Assembly: GCF_000467125.1 (NCBI RefSeq)
Contig: NZ_BATJ01000028.1
Span: forward strand, 1-57,322
DNA: 57,322 bases
Source: Vibrio proteolyticus NBRC 13287
Lineage (GTDB): Bacteria; Pseudomonadota; Gammaproteobacteria; Enterobacterales; Vibrionaceae
Direction of reading: 5' to 3'
Part shown: positions 39,618 to 47,921 of the stretch, piece by piece
How positions within the stretch are numbered: the first letter of the stretch is position 1
How the letters are laid out: every line of letters begins with the position of its first letter
Made by a program: the position numbers and the translations under genes
The notes under the pieces: generated by a model
Told to the model about the DNA's origin: nothing
The model's input: the letters and a program-made list of their open reading frames with translations, nothing else
The model's database searches: none

Positions 39618-41542
39618 TTCAGCTGTGCTGGCAGCATCGAGACATCATAGCCCATCTCACTCAGGTGTCGGGTTAACATTTGATAGGCCTGTTGCTGGCT
39701 CAGAGCACGCTGACCACAGCGGTTATCGGGTGGGTGTACCAAGGTGTGTGTCAGCGCAACGGCCTCGGGCTGATTGAGATTGAGCGAGTAAAGCCGACCG
39801 CACAGCGCCATCGACAAAGTCCCCAAGGTATAAAAAGGGGCACGGACACTGGCCGCCGATTTCCATTCTCCCATTCCCACGATCTGCTCATCCGGTGATG
39901 TGGCGATAAAAATGGGCTTAGGCACTCTGCTGGTAGCTAAGAGATCCTGACCGTCCATCCACTCCGGAATGGGCAGCGACAAGTAACCCAGCAGGGTCGG
40001 GGCGATATCTACCCGTTGCGAAGGCTGTACGACCACTCCGCTTGGCTCGCGATGTGGAAAGCGGATCAACAAAGGCAGCGTTTGATCAATGCTGTGGCCG
40101 ATACCGTGATCACTGGTGAAAATCAGTATGGTGTTGTCCAGTTCGCCCCGTTCAATCAACAACTGATAGATTTCTTGAGCATACGTATCCCACTGACGAA
40201 TCGCGTTGTCGTAGTGATCGAGCATCCACATTTGGGGCTGATGTTTGGTGTCGGTAAACACCGGGGTTTCATAGGCAAATTTATTACCGTGTGGGCCGAG
40301 CAGGTGAACATTAGCAAAATATGGACGTGGTGCGGTAGCGATGTGGGTTATGAGTTGATTGACCCGATCGCGATCGCTGAATCCCTTAGGAATGTCCAAG
40401 CCACCATTGACCAGTTGATGTGGGTACGCCATTGGCGCATGGCCCGTCAGATGAGCTAACCGTTGATAGAGGCGTTGCCAGGTTTCCTCCCAGAACTGCA
40501 CACTGTCTGGCCAGCGCTGAACAATAACCTCCCGAATGTCGTTATGGCGCGAAGAGACATGGCGGCGATTGGCGTAATCAAAACCGTTTCTGATCTTGAG
40601 ATCCACCGGATCAACGTAATAGCGCAGGGTGATATCGATGTTGAAATATCCCGCCTGTTTCAGCAACCCCGGCAGGTGCTGGTACATGTCCTGACCGCGA
40701 AACGTATCCGGGCGGAAGATCACCCGGGTTCGAGTCGGGTATTTGCCGCTCAGCATCGCTCCCATGGCGCCGGTGGTTTTGGCGGAGTTGGTCCAGTGAT
40801 GATGAAACACCATGCTCTCGTTGGCGATCTGCTCTAAAAACGGTGTGGTTTGGCGCGCGTAACCGTACACCGAAACATGATTGCTGTTCACGCCATCAGC
40901 GCTGAACACAATAATATTAGGCGGTGATTCGGGTTGCACCTGCACCGCACTTTGAGCCGGTATATGTGCAATGACTTGTGGTGACTGATAAGACAGCCAC
41001 ACCATCACCAAGGAGAGGCTCAGAAGCACGGCGCAGGTTGTGCTGAGTTGACGCTGCAGCGCGATGTGCGTGGCCAGGTACGACATGGCTGGCATCAGGC
41101 GGCGCACAAAATAACCTACTAAACCAATAAAAAGCAGCCAATACACTGATTTAACCAATAGGCTGTTTGCCGACGGTGAGGCAAAGCGAAGCAGGGTATA
41201 GGTAAAATTATCGATCAGTAGAAAAGTGGTACAGGAGAGAATCAAGCCGGGAATCAACAGGGCGATGTGTCTTAGCGGCAACCCAATCAGCGGGATAGTC
41301 CCCGGTGCGCGCAGCATAAGCACAGTCAGCAGCAATACGGCCATAACGCCTATCACCACTAAGGGCAATGGCGCTACCAGCGCAACCGCGACACTGTGTA
41401 TCACATCAAGATAGCTGAACATCGATGGACGAAAGTAGAAAAACAGCCACTCCATCAGGTAGTACAGATACCCGCACAATAGAGTGATGATCCCAAGGCT
41501 AAGCAGATACGCGCCCGTTGCCGGAGTGTGGGTTTGGTCCAT
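39614..41542 (-). CDS. membrane alkaline-phosphatase-superfamily enzyme (sulfatase/phosphoethanolamine-transferase-like)
   Basis: A 642-residue protein from the ATG at 41542 (GGGAAG upstream). Five or so membrane segments fill residues 10-205, and a large periplasmic catalytic domain follows. Superfamily metal motifs are NIIVFSADGVNSNH (first Asp), the nucleophile region NSAKTTGAMGAMLSGKYPT, and the metal-binding FTSDHGIGHS. The formylglycine motif C/S-x-P-x-R of true sulfatases is absent, and Thr of KTTG is the likely nucleophile. This is as in LtaS and phosphoethanolamine transferases. The substrate may be a surface glycan or lipid. It converges on the methyltransferase gene with overlapping stops. 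Confidence 0.82.
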   Translation of the reverse strand: MDQTHTPATGAYLLSLGIITLLCGYLYYLMEWLFFYFRPSMFSYLDVIHSVAVALVAPLPLVVIGVMAVLLLTVLMLRAPGTIPLIGLPLRHIALLIPGLILSCTTFLLIDNFTYTLLRFASPSANSLLVKSVYWLLFIGLVGYFVRRLMPAMSYLATHIALQRQLSTTCAVLLSLSLVMVWLSYQSPQVIAHIPAQSAVQVQPESPPNIIVFSADGVNSNHVSVYGYARQTTPFLEQIANESMVFHHHWTNSAKTTGAMGAMLSGKYPTRTRVIFRPDTFRGQDMYQHLPGLLKQAGYFNIDITLRYYVDPVDLKIRNGFDYANRRHVSSRHNDIREVIVQRWPDSVQFWEETWQRLYQRLAHLTGHAPMAYPHQLVNGGLDIPKGFSDRDRVNQLITHIATAPRPYFANVHLLGPHGNKFAYETPVFTDTKHQPQMWMLDHYDNAIRQWDTYAQEIYQLLIERGELDNTILIFTSDHGIGHSIDQTLPLLIRFPHREPSGVVVQPSQRVDIAPTLLGYLSLPIPEWMDGQDLLATSRVPKPIFIATSPDEQIVGMGEWKSAASVRAPFYTLGTLSMALCGRLYSLNLNQPEAVALTHTLVHPPDNRCGQRALSQQQAYQMLTRHLSEMGYDVSMLPAQLN

Positions 41543-41761
41543 AGCGCTTCCCGTACACAAGATGAGTTTTGAGTATAGTCAAAGCGTCATCGAGCACAGG
41601 TTATGAACGATGAGTTCTGGGAGCTTTTGGATCATGGGTGTCCTTCCCGACATGGAACTCGCTATTTATCTCATATTGAGATGGATAACTGGCATTAATC
41701 GACCAGAGCATACCGGAAGTCATCACTGTTGAGGAAAAGGAGCTGAATACGGAAGGCCAGA

Positions 41762-41796
41762 AAAACAAAGGCCCGTAGATTTCTCTACGAGCCTTC
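41762..41796 (-). terminator. terminator after tRNA-Ile
   Basis: On the minus strand AAGGCTCGTAGA and TCTACGGGCCTT form a long stem with a GAAA loop, followed by TGTTTTT. It lies just beyond the tRNA 3' end. Confidence 0.82.
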
Positions 41797-41803
41797 TTGA
41801 ATA

Positions 41804-41879
41804 TGGTGGCCCCTCGCAGACTTGAACTGCGGACCAATCGATTATGAGTCGACTGCTCTAACCACTGAGCTAAGGGGCC
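41804..41879 (-). tRNA. tRNA-Ile (CAU anticodon, lysidine type)
   Basis: A 76-base cloverleaf with encoded CCA. The acceptor stem starts GGCCCC, the D-arm is TTAGCTCAGTGGTTAGAGC, the anticodon loop is CTCATAA (anticodon CAT) and the T-loop TTCAAGT. The sequence is nearly that of E. coli ileX, whose C34 is changed to lysidine to read AUA, and not of a methionine tRNA. As in E. coli it lies next to rpoD. In V. cholerae the matching locus is annotated tRNA-Met and, as I recall, serves as the VSP-II attachment site; here its 3' flank carries no integrase. Confidence 0.95.
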
Positions 41880-41976
41880 AAATTAGGACAACGATTATAG
41901 GGGAAGCTTGCCGGGGTGTCTAGCCGCAGATATTACCAATTGCGCTTAGTTTTTATCCACTTAGAACGTCAGGCAA

Positions 41977-42008
41977 CAAAAAAGGTGAGCCATTGCTCAC
42001 CTTTTTTC
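41977..42008 (-). terminator. rho-independent terminator after rpoD
   Basis: AAAGGTGAGC and GCTCACCTTT flank a CATT loop, with A-runs and T-runs on both sides. It lies just after the rpoD stop and ends the rpsU-yqeY-dnaG-rpoD operon. Confidence 0.9.
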
Positions 42009-42020
42009 ATGCTTGGTCGA

Positions 42021-43889
42021 TTACTCGTCCAGGAAACTGCGCAGAGTTTCTGAGCGGCTTGGATGACGAAGCTTACGCAGTGCTTTGGCTTCGATCTGAC
42101 GGATACGCTCACGGGTAACGTCGAACTGCTTACCAACCTCTTCCAAAGTGTGGTCGGTATTCATGTCGATACCAAAGCGCATACGCAGTACTTTCGCTTC
42201 ACGAGGCGTCAGGCCTGCCAGTACGTCACGAGTCGCCACTTTCAGGCTGGTAGAAGTCGCAGAATCCAGCGGCAGTTCCAGAGTGGTGTCCTCGATGAAA
42301 TCACCCAGATGCGAATCTTCGTCGTCACCGATTGGTGTCTCCATTGAGATTGGCTCTTTGGCAATTTTCAGTACTTTACGGATCTTGTCTTCCGGCATTT
42401 GCATGCGCTCTGCCAATTCTTCCGGTAACGGCTCACGGCCCATCTCTTGCAGCATTTGACGCGAGATACGGTTGAGCTTGTTGATCGTTTCGATCATGTG
42501 AACCGGAATACGGATCGTACGAGCTTGGTCAGCGATTGAACGAGTGATCGCCTGACGGATCCACCAGGTCGCGTAGGTCGAGAATTTGTAACCACGACGG
42601 TATTCAAATTTGTCGACCGCTTTCATCAGACCGATGTTACCTTCCTGGATCAGATCCAGGAATTGCAGACCGCGGTTGGTGTATTTCTTAGCAATCGAAA
42701 TAACCAGACGCAAGTTGGCTTCCACCATCTCTTTCTTCGCGCGGCGAGCTTTGGCTTCACCGATAGACATACGGCGGCTGATGTCTTTGATGTTCTGAAC
42801 CGTCAGTGACGTTTCTTCTTCGATCGCTTTCAGTTTCAGGATAGAACGACGGATGTCGTCTTCGCTGCGTTTGATCTTTTCAGCGTAAGGTTTGTCTGAA
42901 GACAGAACCTCATCCAACCAGGCTTCGCTGGATTCATTGCCGGTAAACAGAGCAATGAAAGATTTCTTCGGCATTTTGCCGTATTCAACCGTCGAGCGCA
43001 TGATCAGGCGCTCTTGCGTGCGTACGCGATCCATAGCGGTACGCAGTTCTTCCACCAGGTAGTCAAACTGTTTTGGTGTCAGACGGAATTCTTTGAATAC
43101 GTCGATAACCAGTGCGTGCGCTTCGCTGGCTTTGTTGCTTTCACGGCCGTGTTCGTTTACTGCCAGACGGTAGTTCTGGAAGGTGTTGCGCAGATCGGTG
43201 AATTTCTCAAGCGCCAACTCAGGGTCGATGCCGGTATCTTCTTCTTCAGAAGAGTCGTCATCGTCCTTGTCTTCATCTTCGTCTTCGTCGAGATCTTCGT
43301 CGTCTTCGTCCGCCAGTTCGTTTTCTGCCAGTTCAGAACCGATGTGAGTGGCCGTTGGGGCGCTGGTCTCTTCATCGTTTGGATCTACGAAGCCGGTGAT
43401 CAGGTCGGTCAGGCGCAGTTCTTCGGCTTGAACTTTGTCGAACTGTTCCAGAATGTATGGAATCGTACCTGGGTATTCTGCGACAGCGTTCTGAACCTGG
43501 TTGATACCATCTTCAATACGCTTCGCGATATCGATTTCACCTTCACGAGTCAGCAGTTCTACCGTACCCATTTCGCGCATGTACATGCGCACCGGGTCGG
43601 TGGTACGGCCGATTTCGTTCTCTACACTGGATAGTGCAGCCGCGGCCGCTTCGGCAGCGTCTTCGTCGGTGATGTTGTTGTCATCGCTAAGAGCAAGGTC
43701 ATCGGCATCAGGAGCGGTTTCCACTACCTTAATACCCATGTCATTAATCATCTGAATAATGTCTTCTACCTGCTCGGAATCGACGATTTCTGCGGGCAGG
43801 TGATCGTTAACTTCGGCATAGGTCAGATAGCCTTGTTCCTTGCCCTTAATGACAAGTTGTTTTAGCTGTGACTGCGGATTTTGATCCAT
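42021..43889 (-). CDS. rpoD: RNA polymerase primary sigma factor sigma-70
   Basis: A 622-residue housekeeping sigma factor. Region 1.1 lies at about 1-80 and region 1.2 at about 95-135 (DPVRMYMREMGTVELLTREGE). The non-conserved region follows, with a strongly acidic stretch at 187-218. Regions 2 (RLVISIAKKYTNRGLQFLDLIQEGNIGLMKAVDKFEYRRG... in part), 3 and 4 (TREAKVLRMRFGI, EVGKQFDVTRERIRQIE) are complete. It is the last gene of the macromolecular-synthesis operon, 98 bp after dnaG; that gap may hold a heat-shock promoter as in E. coli, but none is clear. Confidence 0.98.
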   Translation of the reverse strand: MDQNPQSQLKQLVIKGKEQGYLTYAEVNDHLPAEIVDSEQVEDIIQMINDMGIKVVETAPDADDLALSDDNNITDEDAAEAAAAALSSVENEIGRTTDPVRMYMREMGTVELLTREGEIDIAKRIEDGINQVQNAVAEYPGTIPYILEQFDKVQAEELRLTDLITGFVDPNDEETSAPTATHIGSELAENELADEDDEDLDEDEDEDKDDDDSSEEEDTGIDPELALEKFTDLRNTFQNYRLAVNEHGRESNKASEAHALVIDVFKEFRLTPKQFDYLVEELRTAMDRVRTQERLIMRSTVEYGKMPKKSFIALFTGNESSEAWLDEVLSSDKPYAEKIKRSEDDIRRSILKLKAIEEETSLTVQNIKDISRRMSIGEAKARRAKKEMVEANLRLVISIAKKYTNRGLQFLDLIQEGNIGLMKAVDKFEYRRGYKFSTYATWWIRQAITRSIADQARTIRIPVHMIETINKLNRISRQMLQEMGREPLPEELAERMQMPEDKIRKVLKIAKEPISMETPIGDDEDSHLGDFIEDTTLELPLDSATSTSLKVATRDVLAGLTPREAKVLRMRFGIDMNTDHTLEEVGKQFDVTRERIRQIEAKALRKLRHPSRSETLRSFLDE

Positions 43890-43987
43890 AGACGGTATCC
43901 AACTTCGTATCTGGTGAAGGAATTAGTATGCGAAATGCAAACCACGAATACTAACAAATTTATTCATTGCTGACTAATCAAACAGGG

Positions 43988-45754
43988 TTACGCTTTCAAA
44001 TCTAGCATTAAGGCTAGCAGCTCCCTTTTCTCTTCGGCTGATAAACCGACACTTCTTGCTTTGGCCTGCAGGTTTTCAATTTGTTTTTCAACGCACTGAG
44101 CAAGTATTTTGTCCAATGAGTCTAAAAATATATCTTCTTGATTGTCTTCAGCGAGCGGGATCTCCCAGCTGGCAAGACGAGACAGAAGCGCCTCATTTTT
44201 GTTATTACGCCAGTGTTCAAGCAACTGGCCGGTGTTGATATGGGGGTGGGACTGACAATAATCAAGTACTTCCACCAATAAACCCAAACCAGGCAACGCC
44301 AATCCCCGGACACTGGACAGGTCCGGTACCATTTCAGCATAGCTTGGATTCTGAATAAGCAAAGCGATCACTTCTCGCATCGGTGTGCGCTTGATCTCTT
44401 TATGAGGCTGGGGACGTGCCGCGGCCTCACTGGTGCTTTTTTTGTTCAAGCTAGACTGAATCGCGTCAGAGCTCAGGCCGGTTCGCAGCGATAGCTCTTC
44501 CCATAAATATAGCTTTAATGACTCATCTCGTACCGAGTTGATGAGCGGTTCGGCCAGATGGACCACCCGAAAGCGACCTTCTCGGCTGCTGTTGTCGACC
44601 ACTTTTTCCATTAAGCCGCTGAACAGAAAGTCAGAAAACGGCGTGGCCTGCTGGACATGCAGCTCAAATGCTTCGGTGCCGTTCTGGCGGATAAATGAAT
44701 CGGGATCCTCTTTATCCGGCAGGAACATAAACTTAAGAGTTTTGTTCCCGTTCAAATAGGGTAGAGCATTTTCCAGCGCGCGCCAGGCAGCCTGACGACC
44801 CGCGTTGTCGCCGTCGTAACAGCAGATCACGGCACTGGTCTGGCGAAACAGCACCTGCAGGTGGTCGCCGGTTGTGGACGTCCCCAGAGACGCCACGGAG
44901 TAATCCACTCCGTATTGTGCCAATGCCACCACATCCATATAGCCTTCAGTGACCAGTATCTGCGGCGGCTCTCGGTACGCCTGCAACACTTCGTACAGGC
45001 CGTAAAGCTCTTTGCCTTTGTGAAAGATCGGCGTTTCCGGAGAGTTGAGATATTTGGGGGTGCCTTCGCCGAGCACCCGGCCTCCAAAGCCGATCACGCG
45101 GCCACGCCGATCGCGGATTGGGAACATGATCCGCCCGCGGAAGCGGTCATAGCGATGGCCATTGTCGTTCTCAACCAGCATACCCGCTGAGGTCAGCATC
45201 TCTTCTGCATCGCGGCCGCGGGCAAAGTTTTTGCGCACGCTGTCCCACTCGTCGGGGACATAGCCGATACCAAACTTCTGCACAATTTCACCGGATAAGC
45301 CGCGACCCTTGAGGTATTCGATGGCTACCTTGCTGGACGAGAGCTTGAGCTGATCACGATAGAACTGAGCAATACTGCCCATCAAATCATAGAGGCTGCG
45401 TTTTTGTTCGCTGTTGGCGCGTGGCTGCTGATTGAGATTGCTGCCGCTGCGCTGTTCCCGTGGCACATCCAGGCCGAGAAAAGAGGCCAGTTCTTCAATG
45501 GCTTCAGGAAATTCCAGCCGCTCGAATTCCATCATAAAATCGATGGCATTGCCGTGTGCACCGCAGCCAAAACAGTGATAGAACTGCTTTTCCTGGCTGA
45601 CGCTGAAAGACGGGGTCTTTTCGTTGTGGAACGGGCAACAAGCGCTGTAGTTTTTGCCTTTTTTCTTCAGTTTTACGCGTGCGTCAATGATATCGACAAT
45701 ATCAAGCCGAGCAAGGAGGTCATCAATAAAGCTGCGAGGGATGTGTCCTGCCAT
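43988..45754 (-). CDS. dnaG: DNA primase
   Basis: A 588-residue primase that makes RNA primers at the replication fork. The N-terminal zinc site has the CHC2 ligands Cys40, His43, Cys61 and Cys64 (CPFH...HCFGC). The catalytic TOPRIM domain shows VTEGYMDVVAL and CCYDGDNAGR, and the C-terminal helicase-interacting domain (about 440-588) is present though less conserved. It lies between yqeY and rpoD in the usual operon. Confidence 0.97.
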   Translation of the reverse strand: MAGHIPRSFIDDLLARLDIVDIIDARVKLKKKGKNYSACCPFHNEKTPSFSVSQEKQFYHCFGCGAHGNAIDFMMEFERLEFPEAIEELASFLGLDVPREQRSGSNLNQQPRANSEQKRSLYDLMGSIAQFYRDQLKLSSSKVAIEYLKGRGLSGEIVQKFGIGYVPDEWDSVRKNFARGRDAEEMLTSAGMLVENDNGHRYDRFRGRIMFPIRDRRGRVIGFGGRVLGEGTPKYLNSPETPIFHKGKELYGLYEVLQAYREPPQILVTEGYMDVVALAQYGVDYSVASLGTSTTGDHLQVLFRQTSAVICCYDGDNAGRQAAWRALENALPYLNGNKTLKFMFLPDKEDPDSFIRQNGTEAFELHVQQATPFSDFLFSGLMEKVVDNSSREGRFRVVHLAEPLINSVRDESLKLYLWEELSLRTGLSSDAIQSSLNKKSTSEAAARPQPHKEIKRTPMREVIALLIQNPSYAEMVPDLSSVRGLALPGLGLLVEVLDYCQSHPHINTGQLLEHWRNNKNEALLSRLASWEIPLAEDNQEDIFLDSLDKILAQCVEKQIENLQAKARSVGLSAEEKRELLALMLDLKA

Positions 45755-45788
45755 AAAACCGAATAGAAAGCCTCAATGTAGATAGGAT

Positions 45789-45829
45789 AGATACAAACAA
45801 GCCGTGCGTTCCAGTGGATAGCACGGCTT
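45789..45829 (-). terminator. internal terminator/attenuator between yqeY and dnaG
   Basis: On the minus strand AAGCCGTGC and GCACGGCTT form a nine-base-pair stem with a 13-base loop, followed by the imperfect T-run TGTTTGTAT. E. coli has an internal terminator between rpsU and dnaG that lowers primase expression; this hairpin probably serves the same purpose. Confidence 0.65.
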
Positions 45830-45847
45830 GCTGCAAATGGGGTTGGT

Positions 45848-46291
45848 TTAAGCGAGTTTAGCGCGAACTAAACCACTCACTTTCCCCATGTCTGCACGCC
45901 CTTGAATTTTCGGCTTGAGCACGGCCATCACTTTCCCCATGTCTTGCATGCCCGCTGCGCCAGATTCGGTGATAGCACTGTCAATCAGTGCTGCGACTTC
46001 ATCTTCGTTCAGTGGTTGAGGCATAAATTCCTCAAGGACAACGATTTCCGCTTTCTCAGCGTCTGCCAAGTCTTGACGACCTGCAGCTTCATACTGCGCA
46101 ACAGAGTCGCGACGTTGTTTGACCATTTTTGTCAGCACAGCGAGAATATCGTCGTCGCCCAGAGTGATCTGTTCGTCAACTTCACGTTGTTTAATGGCCG
46201 ACAGAGCCAAACGAATAGTGCCAAGGCGCGTTTTGTCCCTGGCTTTCATCGCTAATTTTTGCTCTTCTTTGAGTGTGTCAATCAGAGCCAT
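45848..46291 (-). CDS. yqeY: YqeY/GatB-like domain protein
   Basis: A 147-residue protein covering the full YqeY family (LKEEQKLAMKARDKTRLGTIRLALSAIKQREVD at the N-terminus). The C-terminal half resembles the tail of GatB, and a role on tRNA has been suggested for the family, without proof. It lies between rpsU and dnaG, as in many Vibrio and pseudomonads, with a 28-bp gap to rpsU. Confidence 0.93.
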   Translation of the reverse strand: MALIDTLKEEQKLAMKARDKTRLGTIRLALSAIKQREVDEQITLGDDDILAVLTKMVKQRRDSVAQYEAAGRQDLADAEKAEIVVLEEFMPQPLNEDEVAALIDSAITESGAAGMQDMGKVMAVLKPKIQGRADMGKVSGLVRAKLA

Positions 46292-46319
46292 AACTCAATT
46301 CCTTTACTGAATTAAGTTA

Positions 46320-46535
46320 TTAGTACAGGCGAACGCGACGAGCGTTTTCGCGAGCTAGCTTCTTAGCGTGACGCTTTTGAGCTGCTGCTTTAGCGCGTTT
46401 GCGAACGGTAGTTGGTTTTTCGTAGTGCTCACGACGACGCACTTCAGAAAGGATACCTGCTTTTTCGCAAGAGCGCTTGAAACGACGCAGAGCTACGTCG
46501 AACGGTTCGTTTTCACGTACTTTAACTACTGGCAT
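46320..46535 (-). CDS. rpsU: 30S ribosomal protein S21
   Basis: A 71-residue basic ribosomal protein, standard length, beginning [21 protein letters not shown] and ending in an Arg/Lys-rich helix. It sits on the small subunit near the 3' end of 16S rRNA and assists initiation. First gene of the rpsU-yqeY-dnaG-rpoD operon. The 229-bp space to divergent tsaD holds the operon promoters. Confidence 0.98.
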
Positions 46536-46764
46536 ATGCCTTTCACCTCAGGGGTTATTCGTTAATGCTGGCCTATAACAGTCAAACATGAATTGCTTGG
46601 ACGCTAACCAGCTTGATCAAAAATGGTGCGGAATTTTAATCCGATCACATAGCCATTGTAAAGCCTTTTATTGCCTATTGTCTGTACAAAATTTGTTTGA
46701 AAAGCCAAGGCGAGGTAAGATTGCGCCAAATTTTGATTGTGGATACGGGTGTACCGAGAAAAAT

Positions 46765-47781
46765 ATGCGCATTATTGGCATTGAAACCTCCTGTGATGAA
46801 ACGGGAATCGCTATCTATGACGATGAAAAAGGCCTGTTGGCGCACAAGTTGTACAGTCAGGTAAAACTGCATGCCGACTACGGTGGTGTGGTACCGGAAC
46901 TGGCCTCGCGCGATCACGTGAAAAAGACCATTCCGCTGATCAAAGCTGCGATGGCTGAAGCCAACCTGACACCCGCGGACATTGACGGCGTTGCCTACAC
47001 CGCTGGCCCGGGATTGGTGGGCGCATTGCTGGTGGGCGCGACCATCGGGCGCAGTATTGCGTATGCCTGGAATGTGCCGGCTGTACCGGTCCACCATATG
47101 GAAGGCCACCTGCTGGCGCCAATGCTGGAAGATAACGTTCCGCCGTTCCCGTTTGTTGCGGTGCTGGTGTCTGGTGGTCACTCGATGATGGTCGAAGTAA
47201 GAGGCATCGGTGAGTACAAGATTCTTGGCGAGTCGATTGATGATGCCGCTGGTGAAGCGTTTGATAAGACCGCGAAACTGATGGGGCTGGATTACCCGGG
47301 TGGACCGCTGCTGTCGAAGCTGGCGGAGAAGGGCACGCCAGGGCGCTTTAAGTTTCCGCGACCGATGACCGATCGCCCGGGACTGGACATGAGTTTTTCC
47401 GGGTTGAAAACTTTCACCGCCAACACCATTGCAGCCAACGATGACGATGAGCAGACCCGAGCGGATATTGCGTACGCGTTTGAAGAGGCCGTCTGTGAGA
47501 CGCTGGCGATCAAATGTCGCCGCGCACTGGAGCAGACAGGCATGAAGCGTATCGTGATAGCCGGCGGTGTGAGCGCGAATAAGCGTTTGCGTGCTGAGCT
47601 GGAAAAACTGGCGAACAAAATCGGCGGTGAAGTCTATTATCCGCGCACCGAATTTTGTACCGATAATGGCGCCATGATTGCTTACGCTGGCATGCAGCGT
47701 CTGAAAAATGGCGAAGTGGCTGACCTGTCGGTACAGGCGACGCCGCGCTGGCCGATTGACCAGTTGGAACCGATTGCCTGA
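46765..47781 (+). CDS. tsaD: tRNA N6-threonylcarbamoyladenosine transferase subunit TsaD
   Basis: A 339-residue ASKHA-fold enzyme that, with TsaB and TsaE, places threonylcarbamoyl on A37 of ANN-decoding tRNAs. The start MRIIGIETSCDETG at 46765 is fixed by family length and the invariant N-terminus; an upstream extension is an artefact. The metal-binding HMEGH (His111, His115) and GGHS, SGLKT and GGVSANKRLR segments are present. The ribosome site is weak. It is divergent from rpsU, the widely conserved arrangement. Confidence 0.97.
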   Translation: MRIIGIETSCDETGIAIYDDEKGLLAHKLYSQVKLHADYGGVVPELASRDHVKKTIPLIKAAMAEANLTPADIDGVAYTAGPGLVGALLVGATIGRSIAYAWNVPAVPVHHMEGHLLAPMLEDNVPPFPFVAVLVSGGHSMMVEVRGIGEYKILGESIDDAAGEAFDKTAKLMGLDYPGGPLLSKLAEKGTPGRFKFPRPMTDRPGLDMSFSGLKTFTANTIAANDDDEQTRADIAYAFEEAVCETLAIKCRRALEQTGMKRIVIAGGVSANKRLRAELEKLANKIGGEVYYPRTEFCTDNGAMIAYAGMQRLKNGEVADLSVQATPRWPIDQLEPIA

Positions 47782-47797
47782 TTTGCCAAGTATGAAA

Positions 47798-47827
47798 AAG
47801 CGGTCGCCCTGTGCGGCCGTTTTTTTA
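47798..47827 (+). terminator. terminator after tsaD
   Basis: AGCGGTCGC and GCGGCCGTT pair through seven Watson-Crick and two G-U pairs around a CCTGT loop, followed by a T-run. Confidence 0.78.
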
Positions 47828-47921
47828 TCGCTGCGTCTGGCGACAGCTCCGAGTGGTGATTGATAGTAATGATGATAGGATAACGACAAAAATTACAACA
47901 ATACCTTTGATGGACACTGTC

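Noticed and set aside
41601..41837. 78-residue open reading frame on the minus strand near the tRNA
   Set aside because: It overlaps the tRNA-Ile gene and its terminator and has no recognisable sequence or ribosome site.
42000..43900. Acidic, repeat-like tract in rpoD as an unusual element
   Set aside because: An acidic non-conserved region between regions 1.2 and 2.1 is normal for gammaproteobacterial sigma-70.
46670..46720. LexA-like CTGTACAAAA sequence near the rpsU/tsaD promoters
   Set aside because: The second half-site CAG at the proper distance is missing, so an SOS box is not supported.
46675..47889. Long 404-codon open frame antisense to tsaD
   Set aside because: tsaD is certain on the opposite strand; the antisense translation is Arg/His/Gln-rich without domain features, a usual shadow of GC-biased third positions.
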